Origin: Monoglobus sp964617455
GTDB taxonomy: Bacteria; Bacillota; Clostridia; Monoglobales; Monoglobaceae
Direction of reading: 5' to 3'
Length of the DNA stretch: 64,000 nt
Assembly (NCBI GenBank): GCA_964617455.1
Contig: CAZTYF010000006.1
Span: 1-64,000 of the forward strand
Part shown: positions 17,524 through 26,706 of the stretch, one piece after another
How the letters are laid out: each line of letters begins with the position of its first letter
Numbering within the stretch: position 1 is the first letter of the stretch
The notes under the pieces: generated by a model
Seen by the model: only the letters and a program-made list of their open reading frames with translations
The model's database searches: none
What the model was told of the DNA's origin: nothing
Made by a program: the position numbers and the translations under genes

Positions 17524-19986
17524 TCACGCCTTTACGGCCTTTGGAGAGGAATCGCCGAAATTCTTTTGACGTCTGAAGAGCAGGTAAAGTCCCAAGGCAA
17601 TGGCCAGGAATGCCGCAACAGTGCCCAGCCCGATGCCTCCGCCGGTGAACAGGGAGCCGATTTGGTAGATGATGAGCGATACCAAATAGGCGAAAATCGT
17701 TTGATATCCTATGGCGAACCAGAACCACTTTGTGCTGTTCATCTCCCGCTTTATGGCGCCCATGGCAGCGAAACAGGGAGCGCACAAAAGGTTGAACACC
17801 AAGAAGGAATAGGCCGAAACGGCTGTGAAACTTGATGCCAAGCTGCCCCAGATTTCCGCGCCGTCTTCCGCAACTTCGGCAAAGCCGTAGAGGATTCCAA
17901 AGGTGCCCACCACATTCTCTTTGGCGACAAGGCCCGTGACCGCCGCCACCGCAGCCTGCCAATTGCCCCAGCCGAGGGGAGCGAATACGGGTGCAATAAC
18001 GCCGCCGATTTTTGCCAAAATCGAATTGTTGAGCTCTTCCACCATACCGAAGCCGCCGTTCTCGAAGCCGAAGCTTTGGAGGAACCAAATGGCGATGGTT
18101 GACAGGAGGATGATGGTGCCCGCCTTTTTGATGAAGGACCAGGCCCGCTCCCACATACTGCGGAGCACATTACCCACCGTGGGCATATGATAGGCGGGGA
18201 GCTCCATAACAAAGGGAGCCGGGTCTCCCGCGAACATCTTGGTCTTTTTGAGGATGATGCCCGAGATGATTATGGCCGCAACGCCGATGAAGTAGGCACT
18301 GGGCGCAACCCACCAGGCGCCGCCCAAGAGGGCGCCCGAAATCAGGGCGATGATGGGCAATTTGGCACCGCAGGGAATGAAGGTCGTGGTCATTATGGTC
18401 ATTCTGCGGTCCCGTTCGTTTTCTATCGTTCGGGAGGCCATTATGCCGGGAACGCCGCAGCCCGTGCCGATGAGCATGGGGATGAAGGATTTGCCCGAAA
18501 GGCCGAACCGTCTGAAAATCCTGTCCATAATGAAGGCGATTCTCGCCATATATCCGCAATCTTCCAAAATGGCCAAGAACAGGAACAGCACCAGCATCTG
18601 AGGCACAAAGCCCAAAACAGCGCCTACGCCGGCCACAATGCCGTCCAAAATGAGGCTTGAGAGCCAATCGGCGCATCCTATGGCATCAAGCAAGTTGCCC
18701 AAGAGCACCGGTATGCCCGGAATCCAAACCCCGTAATCCGCCGGGTCGGGTTCCTCGGCCGCAATGGCATCTTGGAACGCCTCCGCATCCACCGAAACGG
18801 TTTCCGTGACCGTGCCCTCCTCGTCTTCTATTTCCGCAACTCCGTTTACGTCTGCGGCTTCGGATACAAAGGCCGCAATGATGTCCTCGTCGGGCTCCTC
18901 GGAATCCAACGTCTCCGTGAGAGCTTCCGTGTCAATGCCCTCTTCCTCTGCGGCAGCGATGAACGCATCTGCCGCAGCCGCCTCTTTTTCATACTCGGCG
19001 GTGGCTTCCTCATAGGCGGAGGAGCCGATTGCAAAGAGGTGGAATCCGTCTCCGAAAACGCCGTCATTGGCCCAGTCGGTGGCCCAGGTTCCCACGGTGG
19101 TGACGGATATGTAATACACAATCACCATAACGACCGCAAATATGGGCAGGGCCAGCCATCGGTTGGTGACGATTCTGTCTATTTTATCGGAGGTGGTCAT
19201 GGCCTCCTTGCCGCCCTTTTTGTAGCAGCCCCCAATCACGGAGGCAATGTAGTTATATCTCTCGTTGGTGATGATGCTCTCGGAGTCGTCGTCGAACTCC
19301 TCCTCCGCCTTTTGGATTATCTCGGAAACATCGGGCGGGGATTTGAGCATATCCCCGATTTTTTCGTCCCTCTCAAAGAGCTTTATGGCATAGAACCTCT
19401 TTCGGGCCTCCGGAACGGAATCGCCCAGCATATCCTCGATTTTTGCCAGGGGCTCCTCGACTTTTTTGTCGAATGTGTGCCGGGGGGCGGCGGCCTTGCT
19501 CTCGGCAAGTTTCACCGCCTCATCGGCTGCCGTTTTGATTCCCGTGCCTTTCAGGGCGGAAATGGCTACCGCCTTGCACCCCAAGGCTTTTGAGAGTTTT
19601 TCAGTATTGATTTTGTCACCTTTCTTTTTGACCACATCAATCATATTGACGGCCATAAGAACCGGAATTCCCAATTCCGTAAGCTGTGTGGTGAGATAGA
19701 GGTTCCTTTCCAGATTGGAGCCGTCTATTATATTGATGATAACATCCGGACTCTCGTTTATCAAATAGTTTCGGGCCACAACTTCTTCCAAAGTGTAGGG
19801 GGACAGGGAATATATGCCCGGCAAGTCCATTATGGTCACATCTTTTCGGCCCTTCAGTTTTCCCTCTTTCTTCTCAACCGTAACGCCCGGCCAGTTGCCC
19901 ACAAATTGGTTGGCCCCGGTGAGGGCGTTGAAAAGGGTTGTCTTTCCGGAATTGGGGTTTCCAGCCAAAGCAATCTTAATCGACAT
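17524..19986 (-). CDS. feoB: Ferrous iron transporter FeoB
   Basis: This is the GTP-driven Fe(II) importer of the plasma membrane. The N-terminal G domain shows G1 GNPNSGKT (about 9-16), PGVT of switch I, G3 DLPG near residue 54 and G4 NMID near 115. The membrane core contains the two Gate motifs (GTGCGVPG and FIPCGAKLPI) and many transmembrane helices. At 820 aa it is about 100 aa longer than many homologues because of an Asp/Glu/Ala-rich insert at about 322-414, placed between TM1 and TM2 and so probably extracellular. Two feoA genes lie upstream and a Cys-rich partner downstream. An 18-bp dyad at 20040-20057 sits just upstream, which suggests iron-responsive control. Confidence 0.95.
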   Translation of the reverse strand: MSIKIALAGNPNSGKTTLFNALTGANQFVGNWPGVTVEKKEGKLKGRKDVTIMDLPGIYSLSPYTLEEVVARNYLINESPDVIINIIDGSNLERNLYLTTQLTELGIPVLMAVNMIDVVKKKGDKINTEKLSKALGCKAVAISALKGTGIKTAADEAVKLAESKAAAPRHTFDKKVEEPLAKIEDMLGDSVPEARKRFYAIKLFERDEKIGDMLKSPPDVSEIIQKAEEEFDDDSESIITNERYNYIASVIGGCYKKGGKEAMTTSDKIDRIVTNRWLALPIFAVVMVIVYYISVTTVGTWATDWANDGVFGDGFHLFAIGSSAYEEATAEYEKEAAAADAFIAAAEEEGIDTEALTETLDSEEPDEDIIAAFVSEAADVNGVAEIEDEEGTVTETVSVDAEAFQDAIAAEEPDPADYGVWIPGIPVLLGNLLDAIGCADWLSSLILDGIVAGVGAVLGFVPQMLVLFLFLAILEDCGYMARIAFIMDRIFRRFGLSGKSFIPMLIGTGCGVPGIMASRTIENERDRRMTIMTTTFIPCGAKLPIIALISGALLGGAWWVAPSAYFIGVAAIIISGIILKKTKMFAGDPAPFVMELPAYHMPTVGNVLRSMWERAWSFIKKAGTIILLSTIAIWFLQSFGFENGGFGMVEELNNSILAKIGGVIAPVFAPLGWGNWQAAVAAVTGLVAKENVVGTFGILYGFAEVAEDGAEIWGSLASSFTAVSAYSFLVFNLLCAPCFAAMGAIKREMNSTKWFWFAIGYQTIFAYLVSLIIYQIGSLFTGGGIGLGTVAAFLAIALGLYLLFRRQKNFGDSSPKAVKA

Positions 19987-20039
19987 CTTTCGTGCTCATC
20001 TCTTTCGGTTTGTTTGTTTTATGTATGCCTCGGCTATAA

Positions 20040-20057
20040 AATTAGCCGCGGCTAACT
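20040..20057 (-). promoter_or_regulatory. Dyad upstream of feoB, feo operator-like site A
   Basis: AATTAGCCGCGGCTAACT contains the perfect 14-bp palindrome TTAGCCGCGGCTAA. It shares its outer arms with the two sites at 20724-20765. A TATAAG box on the minus strand (20062-20067) lies just upstream, so an internal feoB promoter may be controlled here. Confidence 0.55.
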
Positions 20058-20148
20058 CATACTTATAAAAAATGCGCCGCGGTCTGCCAAAGCTAACTTC
20101 GGCGCAAGAATCGGATTTTTTCCGTATATATTCGCCGCAAAAAGAGAC

Positions 20149-20370
20149 TCAGGCTATTTCCACCATTTCCGCATCGGCTTTGCGGATGGATAACTCATAG
20201 CCCCGAACCGTGAGCTCGATAGGGTCTCCCAAGGGCGCAACTTTGCGCACAAACACATCCGTGCCTTTCGTGATTCCCATATCCATAATCCTGCGCTTCA
20301 CCGCCCCGGCACCGTTTAGGCGCGCAACCTTAACGGTCTCCCCGATTTTGGCATCTCTGAGAGTTCTCAT
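20149..20370 (-). CDS. feoA: FeoA-family protein
   Basis: A 73-aa SH3-like FeoA protein, thought to bind FeoB in the cytoplasm and promote Fe(II) uptake. It carries the family pattern: a start resembling LRDAKIGETVKV, a central RRIMDMGITKGTDV turn, and a C-terminal PIELTVRGYELSIRK strand pair. It sits between a second feoA copy and feoB in the same orientation, 162 bp upstream of feoB, with an operator-like dyad in that gap. Its length is normal. Confidence 0.92.
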   Translation of the reverse strand: MRTLRDAKIGETVKVARLNGAGAVKRRIMDMGITKGTDVFVRKVAPLGDPIELTVRGYELSIRKADAEMVEIA

Positions 20371-20459
20371 GCAAATCTGTCCTTTCGATGTTCAAATGAA
20401 AATTAAATCAACTTGTTCGTTCCGTTGTATGTGCTATATATGCCGGGCCCCAACGGGCT

Positions 20460-20669
20460 CTACACCATAACCCGATTGGCCATGGTCTTGTCGATTGCCA
20501 CCCGAGTGTCCTTCACATTGATAATCATATTGCCGGATATTTCGGACACAACCGTGACTTCGCTGCCCCGAACAAATCCGAGTTTTTCCAAAAACTGACG
20601 GGTGTCATCCCTGCCGGTCACCCTTGTAACAACACTGCTCTCGCCTACATTCATCATAGATAACGGCAT
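20460..20669 (-). CDS. feoA: FeoA-family protein, first gene of the feo operon
   Basis: A 69-aa FeoA-type protein with the family landmarks FLEKLGFVRGSEVTV and IINVKDTRVAIDK. The start is set at the ATG at 20669 (MPLSMMNVGE) because AAGGAG lies 8 bases upstream; the ATG six codons earlier has no such site. It differs clearly from the second copy, so the two are ancient paralogues and not a recent duplication. Tandem feoA genes ahead of feoB are common in Clostridia. Its promoter carries two operator-like dyads. Confidence 0.9.
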   Translation of the reverse strand: MPLSMMNVGESSVVTRVTGRDDTRQFLEKLGFVRGSEVTVVSEISGNMIINVKDTRVAIDKTMANRVMV

Positions 20670-20723
20670 AAAACCACTCCTTTGCACTGCCGAAAAACAA
20701 CTTTGGATAATCGGTAAAGAAAA

Positions 20724-20776
20724 AGTTAGACTTAACTAACTATCATAAGTTTACCACGGCTAACTTTGTTTGTCAA
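20724..20776 (-). promoter_or_regulatory. feo promoter with two 18-bp operator-like dyads
   Basis: On the minus strand TTGACA (20771-20776), 17 bases, and TAAACT (20748-20753). Dyad B (AGTTTACCACGGCTAACT, 20748-20765) covers the -10 and spacer. Dyad C (AGTTAGACTTAACTAACT, 20724-20741) covers the likely start site. Together with site A at 20040 the shared pattern is ARTTWR-n6-CTAACT. The core resembles DtxR/IdeR-type boxes (TTAG...CTAA), so an iron-responsive repressor is likely; the regulator itself is not in the window. Confidence 0.7.
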
Positions 20777-20925
20777 TAGGGAATTTTGAAAAATTTTCAA
20801 AAAAATCAAATTTGTGAATTTGCACAAGAGATTTCCCAAAACCGCCTCGCCTATTGTGAAAAAAGCCCATAAATCAAAAACGGGCAAAAGGACCTTCGGA
20901 GGCACAAATCGGGGCGGGATATGTA

Positions 20926-20954
20926 TTGACAATCCTTGAAAAGAATGCTAAACT
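20926..20954 (+). promoter_or_regulatory. Promoter of glmU
   Basis: TTGACA (20926-20931), a 17-base spacer and TAAACT (20949-20954). The expected start site near 20961 gives a leader of about 80 bases to the glmU ATG. The promoter TAAACT box is the same as that of the divergent feo promoter. Confidence 0.75.
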
Positions 20955-21042
20955 GTTCTTTGCACAAAGGGTGCGAGAGAAAAAGAAAAACACAAGGCAT
21001 CCCGGGCGGATGACCGATATTAATAAACCCGGAGGATACGAT

Positions 21043-22422
21043 ATGAGCTTATACAGTATAATCCTTGCGGCAGGCGAGGGAAAGAGAATGAAATCCAAGG
21101 TGGCCAAACCCCTGCAGCAGGCGGCGGGAAAGGCTTTGGTGGAATGGGTTGCGGACACGGCCAAAGAGGCGGGCTGCGACGAGAACATCGTGGTGGTGGG
21201 CCACAAGGCGGAGGATATGAAGGCCTATTTGGGAGACAGCGTCAAATATGCCTATCAGGAGGAACAGTTGGGCACGGGCCATGCGGTTATGCAGGGCATT
21301 GAGCTCCTCAAAGACACGGAGGGCACCGTTATGGTCCTCTATGGGGACACTCCCCTCATTGAGGCGGACACCTTAAAGCGGGTGCGGAACGACCACATAA
21401 AGAAAAAACGGGCGGCCACGGTTATAACCGCCTATATGGACGACCCCTACGGCTACGGCAGGATTATTCGGGAAAACGGGGAGATTATCAAAATCGTCGA
21501 GGAAAAGGACGCGACCGAGGATGAGCGGGAAGTTAAGGAAATAAATTCGGGTATGTATTTCTTTGACATACAGAAACTGAGGGGCGCTCTCAAAAAAATC
21601 ACCAACAACAACGCCCAAGGGGAATACTACATCACCGATGTGGTGGAGATAATGCTGGGAGACGGAGACAAGGTGGGAGCCTATGTGACCGACCTTGAAC
21701 AGATACTGGGAGTGAACGACAAACTGCAACTGGCCAAGGTGGGCAAGATACTGAACCGCCGCAAAGCGGTGGAGCTCATGCTGAACGGAGTCACCATAAT
21801 CGACCCGGACAAGGTTCAGATAACCGCCAATGTGCAGGTGGGCAGAGACACGGTTCTCTATCCCGGAACGGTCCTTGAGGGGAACACGGTGATAGGAGAG
21901 GACTGCGTCATAGGCTCCGACACGACCTTGAGAAACTGCATTGTGGGCGACGGAACCACGGTGCTCAAAAGTGTGGCCATCGACAGCGAAATAGGCTCCC
22001 AAACCAATGTGGGTCCCTTTGCCTATCTGAGGCCCGGCACAAAAATCGGCTCGGATGTGAAAATCGGGGATTTTGTGGAGGTCAAGAACTCCACCATAGA
22101 CGACGGCACAAAAGTGGCTCATCTGACCTACATCGGCGATGCGGATGTGGGCAAGCGGGTGAACTTCGGCTGCGGAACCGTTGTGGTGAACTATGACGGG
22201 GAGCACAAGCACAGAACCGTCATCGAGGACGACTGCTTCATCGGCTGCAACACCAATTTGGTATCGCCGGTGATTGTGCGCCACGGAGCATACACCGCCG
22301 CAGGCTCCACCATTACCGAAGAGGTCCCCGCCGAGTCCTTGGCAATCGCCCGCTCGAAACAAGTGGTGAAAGAGCAATGGACGGTTAACCGAAAGAAAGA
22401 GAAGAAACGGAAAAACAAATAA
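21043..22422 (+). CDS. glmU: Bifunctional UDP-N-acetylglucosamine pyrophosphorylase / glucosamine-1-phosphate acetyltransferase
   Basis: Makes UDP-GlcNAc for peptidoglycan and surface glycans, in two cytoplasmic steps. Residues 1-230 are the uridyltransferase with LAAGEGKRMKS (9-19), where most homologues have GxGTRM-type loops. Residues from about 250 form the left-handed beta-helix acetyltransferase of hexapeptide repeats, with the YLRPGTKIG and GCGTVVVNYDG segments typical of GlmU. The length of 459 aa is normal. The ATG at 21043 is chosen for the GGAGG 7-8 bases upstream; an in-frame ATG 39 codons earlier lies inside the promoter. It heads a glmU-pth-mfd run, the order known from Bacillus but without prs and ctc. 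Confidence 0.95.
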   Translation: MSLYSIILAAGEGKRMKSKVAKPLQQAAGKALVEWVADTAKEAGCDENIVVVGHKAEDMKAYLGDSVKYAYQEEQLGTGHAVMQGIELLKDTEGTVMVLYGDTPLIEADTLKRVRNDHIKKKRAATVITAYMDDPYGYGRIIRENGEIIKIVEEKDATEDEREVKEINSGMYFFDIQKLRGALKKITNNNAQGEYYITDVVEIMLGDGDKVGAYVTDLEQILGVNDKLQLAKVGKILNRRKAVELMLNGVTIIDPDKVQITANVQVGRDTVLYPGTVLEGNTVIGEDCVIGSDTTLRNCIVGDGTTVLKSVAIDSEIGSQTNVGPFAYLRPGTKIGSDVKIGDFVEVKNSTIDDGTKVAHLTYIGDADVGKRVNFGCGTVVVNYDGEHKHRTVIEDDCFIGCNTNLVSPVIVRHGAYTAAGSTITEEVPAESLAIARSKQVVKEQWTVNRKKEKKRKNK

Positions 22423-22492
22423 GCGGCGCACAGAGCCGAAAATTCCTTTGGGGATTTTTCGAAACGACACAGACAAAAAGAGAGTATCTTAT

Positions 22493-23059
22493 ATGTATAT
22501 GGTAGCGGGCTTGGGCAATCCGGGCAGAAAATACGTAAACACAAGGCACAACATCGGATATGATGTGGTTGATGCTTTTTGCGCCAAAAACGACATAAAA
22601 TTCAAATCGAGCCGTTTTGAGGCTTTGACGGGCACGGGCCGTATCGGCGACGAAAAAATCATCGCCGTGAAGCCCACGACCTATATGAACCGAAGCGGAG
22701 AGGCCGTGGCGCCCATTGCGGACTACTATGACATTCCCCCGGAGCGCATAATCGTGATATCCGATGACAAGACCATGGAATTGGGCAAGCTGAGGACGAG
22801 GGCCTCCGGCAGTGCGGGGGGCCACAACGGTCTGAAGAGCATAATCTTTTGCCTAAACTCGGACAATTTCCCCAGGATTAAACTCGGCATAGGCTCCCCG
22901 GAGGCGGAAACCCATCGGGAGATTTGCGATTTCGTGTTGGGGAAGTTCTCGAAAGAGGAGATTGAGGTGCTGACCGAAACCGCCGCACGGGCGGTGTTGG
23001 CGGCAGAGGAGATAATCAAGTCCGGAGTGAGGGAAGCAATACAAAAATACAACGGGTAG
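22493..23059 (+). CDS. pth: Peptidyl-tRNA hydrolase
   Basis: Releases tRNA from peptidyl-tRNA that drops off ribosomes, an essential cytoplasmic recycling step. Hallmarks: GLGNPG near the N-terminus, catalytic His in NTRHNIGYDVVDAF, Asn in TYMNRSGEAV, Asp in ISDDKTMELGKLR and SGSAGGHNGLKSI. The length of 188 aa is normal. The ATG at 22493 is preferred, and a second ATG two codons on would also serve; upstream frame to 22448 has no ribosome-binding site. It ends 6 bases before mfd, so the two are co-transcribed. Confidence 0.95.
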   Translation: MYMVAGLGNPGRKYVNTRHNIGYDVVDAFCAKNDIKFKSSRFEALTGTGRIGDEKIIAVKPTTYMNRSGEAVAPIADYYDIPPERIIVISDDKTMELGKLRTRASGSAGGHNGLKSIIFCLNSDNFPRIKLGIGSPEAETHREICDFVLGKFSKEEIEVLTETAARAVLAAEEIIKSGVREAIQKYNG

Positions 23060-23065
23060 TTTTAT

Positions 23066-26000
23066 ATGAAAAACGGATTTTATCAAATGATGGAGGAACT
23101 GGCGGAGTTTGAGGAAATAACCGCCGCTCTCGAATCAAAGCAAAACATAAGTCCCATCAACATCAGCGGTGTGTCGGATTCCTTGGTGGCACACCTTGCT
23201 TTTTGTGTGGCGGAAAAATTTTCGGCCCCGGTCGTATTGGTCACCGAAAACGACGGGGCCGCCGAGAAAATCACCGAGGATTTGAGATTTTTCACCGAGG
23301 ACGAGGTCCTTCACTTTTGCCCGGAGGATACGCTGTTCTATGACGTGGATGCCCGCAGCCGAGATATTCAAAAAAAGCGGCTCAAAGTGCTGGACAGGAT
23401 GTATGACCTGTGCCGAAACCCAAACAAAATAACCTACTTGGTGACAGATTATGAAGCCCTGACAAGCCACACCTTTCCCTTTGGAAAATATAAGGAGCAC
23501 ACCATAGAGCTCCGTCCCGGGGACGAAATTGAGCCTTCGGATTTGTGCGACGAGCTTTTGGCTTTGGGATACAAGCGGGAAGATATGGTGGAAGGTGCGG
23601 GCCAGTTCAGCGCCAGAGGCGGCATATTGGACTTTTTCCCTCCCGTTCGGGAAAATCCCGTCAGAATAGAGTTCTTCGATACGGAAGTGGACTCCGTGCG
23701 GATTTTTGACAAGGACAGCCAGCGGACTCTCGAAATGGTTGAACGAGCCCGAATAACCCCGGCCTCGGAATCGGTCCTTGGGGAAAAAGAGCGGGAAGAG
23801 CTTGTGAAAAAACTGTCGGGCTTTTTGAAAAACGGAGCGGATGAGAAAGCCGCCTCGGTTTTGAAGCGGGACATAGAGCGGCTGAAACAGGGGATTTCCT
23901 TTCCCTCCTCGGAAAAATACATACCTTATTTATACAAAGAAATCCCCACTCTTCTCGACTATATCCCCGAAAACGCCCTGATTTTTTGGTGCGACCCGGG
24001 GAGAATCAGCGACTCCGCCGAAAAGGAGGCTCTTCGCAAGGCGACGGATTTGACCGATTTGGCGGACAGGGGAATCATACCCGAGGCAAAGGCGGAGTAT
24101 TCCCTCCCTCTCAAAAAGGCTGTGCGCAGGCTGTGCGAGAGGAGATTTGCGGGAGTCAGCGCCCTTCCCGCCCGCTCTCAAGAGTACAAACCGAATCGGA
24201 CTTTTGCCGTCAACTCCAAATCCCTTGCGGGGTTCGGAGGCAAAGCGGAGCTGCTGATTGACAATCTGAAATACTACAACTCCGTATCCTACCGCTCGAT
24301 TTTGTTGGGAGGCTCCGAAGGTCGGGCCAAAAATTTGGTGAAACAGCTGGCAAACGAGGGCATATCCTGCGGCTACGGTGAAACCTTGGAAGAGCTGCCT
24401 CCGGGAAAAACCGTCACGGTCTGCCCCGGCAGCATAAACCGAGGCTTTGAGCTGCCCCTTATTCGGGCTGTGGTCATATCCGACAAGGAAATTTTCGGCA
24501 CCGAGCGGAAGCGGAAAAAGCGGTATCCCAAGGCGGAAGGCAAAAAAATCGATAACTTTACCGATTTGAATATCGGGGACTATATCGTCCACAGGTCCTA
24601 TGGAATCGGCAAATATATAGGCATAGAGGAGCTCACCGTTGACGGAGTCCGAAAGGACTATTTGAAAATCGAATATCGGGGCGGAGACTATCTGTATGTG
24701 CCCACCAACCAGATGGATTTGGTGTATAAACACATCGCAAGGGACGAAGCCCGAATAAAGCTGAACAAATTGGGAGGCACCGAGTGGGTCAAAACCAAGC
24801 AGAGGGTCAAGGCGGCCGCTGCGGATATGGCGAAGGATTTGATTGCCCTCTATGCGGAACGCTCCAAAATTTCGGGAATCGCCTTCCCTCCCGACGATGA
24901 CTGGCAGGCGGACTTTGAGGCCCGGTTCCCCTATGAAGAGACCGAGGACCAGCTTCGCAGCATAGAAGAGATGAAAGAGGATATGGAAAAACCCCATCCC
25001 ATGGACAGGCTCCTTTGCGGGGATGTGGGCTACGGCAAAACCGAGGTGGCCCTGAGAGGGGCCTTCAAGGCGGTGAATGCCGGATATCAGGTGGCATACT
25101 TGGTGCCCACGACCATATTGGCCAACCAGCACTTCGGCACTTTCCGCCAGCGTATGAAAGACTATCCCATAACCGTTGCCATGCTGTCGAGGTTTTGCTC
25201 GGCGGCGGAATCCCGCCGGGTGGTGAAAGGCCTGTCCACCGGGGAAATCGATGTGGTTATCGGCACCCACAAACTGCTGGGGAAGCAGGTCAAGTTCAAA
25301 AAATTGGGTATGCTTATAATCGATGAGGAGCAGCGGTTCGGAGTTGCCCACAAGGAAAAAATCAAGGAGATGCGGAAAGAAGTGGATGTATTGACTCTGT
25401 CCGCCACACCCATCCCCCGAACACTTCATATGTCCCTGACAGGAATTCGGGATATGAGCGTCATAAACGAGCCTCCCGCCGAAAGATTCCCCGTTTCAAC
25501 CTATGTGATGGAATACGATTCGGATGTTGTGGAGGAGGCCATAAACAAGGAATTGGGCCGAGGCGGCCAGGTATATTATCTGTTCAACAAGATAGACGGG
25601 ATTTTCAAAACGGCAAACGCCTTGGCAGAGAGACTCCCCAACGCCAAAATCGGCGTGGCTCACGGCAGGATGAACGAGCGGGAGCTTGAACAGATTATGA
25701 TGGATGTGCAAGAGGGAGACATTGACGTTTTGGTCTGCACCACCATAATCGAAACGGGCCTTGATATTCCCAATGTGAACACCCTGATTGTGGAGGATGC
25801 CGACCGATTGGGCCTGGCCCAGCTCTATCAGCTGCGGGGCAGGGTGGGACGTTCAAACAGGGCGGCCTATGCCTATTTGACCTATAACAAGCACAAGATG
25901 CTGACTCCGGAGGCGGAAAAGCGGCTCCTGGCCATAAAGGAATTCACCGAGTTCGGCAGCGGATTCAAAATTGCCATGCGGGACTTGGAAATCAGGGGAA

Positions 26001-26578
26001 CGGGCAATCTCATCGGCGCGGAACAGCACGGACACATGGAGGCAGTGGGCTATGAAATGTACTGCCGACTCTTGGAAGAGGCCCGCATTGAGTTGACGGG
26101 GGGAGAGGTGAAACCCGAAACCGACGCCCAAGTGGACCTGCCCGTCACCGCATATATTCCCGAAAATTACATCAATGACCACAGCCAAAGGCTGGCGGCC
26201 TATAAGAGAATTGCCGCCATAGAAACCGAGGCGGATATGCTTGATGCCTATGACGAAATCGAGGATAGATACGGCACCGTCCCCGTCGAGACCAACAACC
26301 TTCTGCGCATATCCCTCATAAAATCCAAAGCGGAGAGTTTCGGCATATCCGAAATGATAGGGAATCGGGAAAACCTCACCCTGAGATTCGATGCGGCATC
26401 CTCTCCGGACATGGGTCCCTTTATTCAAATGATGGACCAAGTCCCCTATCCCGCACGGCTGCTTAATCCCGAATCCCCCCGACTGGTGATGGAACTGACT
26501 CCGGATAGGACGGACACCTACGGTGAAAAATACCTGATGGAACTGGAGAGCATAATGACATATATTGAAAAGTTTTAA
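23066..26578 (+). CDS. mfd: Transcription-repair coupling factor Mfd
   Basis: A 1,170-aa ATPase that removes RNA polymerase stalled at DNA damage and recruits UvrA. The N-terminal UvrB-like module has lost its own ATPase motifs, as in the family. The RNA-polymerase-interaction (CarD/TRCF) domain lies at about 490-560 (NIGDYIVHRSYGIGKYIG). RecG-type helicase motifs follow: Walker A GDVGYGKTE near 651, DEEQRFG near 752, the SATPIPRTL motif and QLRGRVGRS. The C-terminal TRCF domain is present. Length and order are standard. It follows pth almost without a gap. Confidence 0.97.
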   Translation: MKNGFYQMMEELAEFEEITAALESKQNISPINISGVSDSLVAHLAFCVAEKFSAPVVLVTENDGAAEKITEDLRFFTEDEVLHFCPEDTLFYDVDARSRDIQKKRLKVLDRMYDLCRNPNKITYLVTDYEALTSHTFPFGKYKEHTIELRPGDEIEPSDLCDELLALGYKREDMVEGAGQFSARGGILDFFPPVRENPVRIEFFDTEVDSVRIFDKDSQRTLEMVERARITPASESVLGEKEREELVKKLSGFLKNGADEKAASVLKRDIERLKQGISFPSSEKYIPYLYKEIPTLLDYIPENALIFWCDPGRISDSAEKEALRKATDLTDLADRGIIPEAKAEYSLPLKKAVRRLCERRFAGVSALPARSQEYKPNRTFAVNSKSLAGFGGKAELLIDNLKYYNSVSYRSILLGGSEGRAKNLVKQLANEGISCGYGETLEELPPGKTVTVCPGSINRGFELPLIRAVVISDKEIFGTERKRKKRYPKAEGKKIDNFTDLNIGDYIVHRSYGIGKYIGIEELTVDGVRKDYLKIEYRGGDYLYVPTNQMDLVYKHIARDEARIKLNKLGGTEWVKTKQRVKAAAADMAKDLIALYAERSKISGIAFPPDDDWQADFEARFPYEETEDQLRSIEEMKEDMEKPHPMDRLLCGDVGYGKTEVALRGAFKAVNAGYQVAYLVPTTILANQHFGTFRQRMKDYPITVAMLSRFCSAAESRRVVKGLSTGEIDVVIGTHKLLGKQVKFKKLGMLIIDEEQRFGVAHKEKIKEMRKEVDVLTLSATPIPRTLHMSLTGIRDMSVINEPPAERFPVSTYVMEYDSDVVEEAINKELGRGGQVYYLFNKIDGIFKTANALAERLPNAKIGVAHGRMNERELEQIMMDVQEGDIDVLVCTTIIETGLDIPNVNTLIVEDADRLGLAQLYQLRGRVGRSNRAAYAYLTYNKHKMLTPEAEKRLLAIKEFTEFGSGFKIAMRDLEIRGTGNLIGAEQHGHMEAVGYEMYCRLLEEARIELTGGEVKPETDAQVDLPVTAYIPENYINDHSQRLAAYKRIAAIETEADMLDAYDEIEDRYGTVPVETNNLLRISLIKSKAESFGISEMIGNRENLTLRFDAASSPDMGPFIQMMDQVPYPARLLNPESPRLVMELTPDRTDTYGEKYLMELESIMTYIEKF

Positions 26579-26616
26579 ATTTTTGTTACCATTTCAATAA
26601 GTTTTCAATACAGCTA

Positions 26617-26645
26617 TGGAAAATGCCCTTCTCATAATGTATAAT
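26617..26645 (+). promoter_or_regulatory. Possible promoter of the membrane parvulin gene
   Basis: TGGAAA (26617-26622), 17 bases, TATAAT (26640-26645), about 60 bases before the start codon. The -35 is a 4/6 match. A ribosome-binding site, AAAGGAGAG, precedes the ATG. Confidence 0.5.
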
Positions 26646-26706
26646 TTGTTATATATGGATTCAATCAAACCGAAAATGATATATTAAACATAAAGGAGAG
26701 AAGAAC

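Noticed and set aside
17239..17835. A plus-strand protein over the end of feoB and its small partner
   Set aside because: It overlaps the conserved Cys-rich gene and FeoB's C-terminus antisense and shows no domain features.
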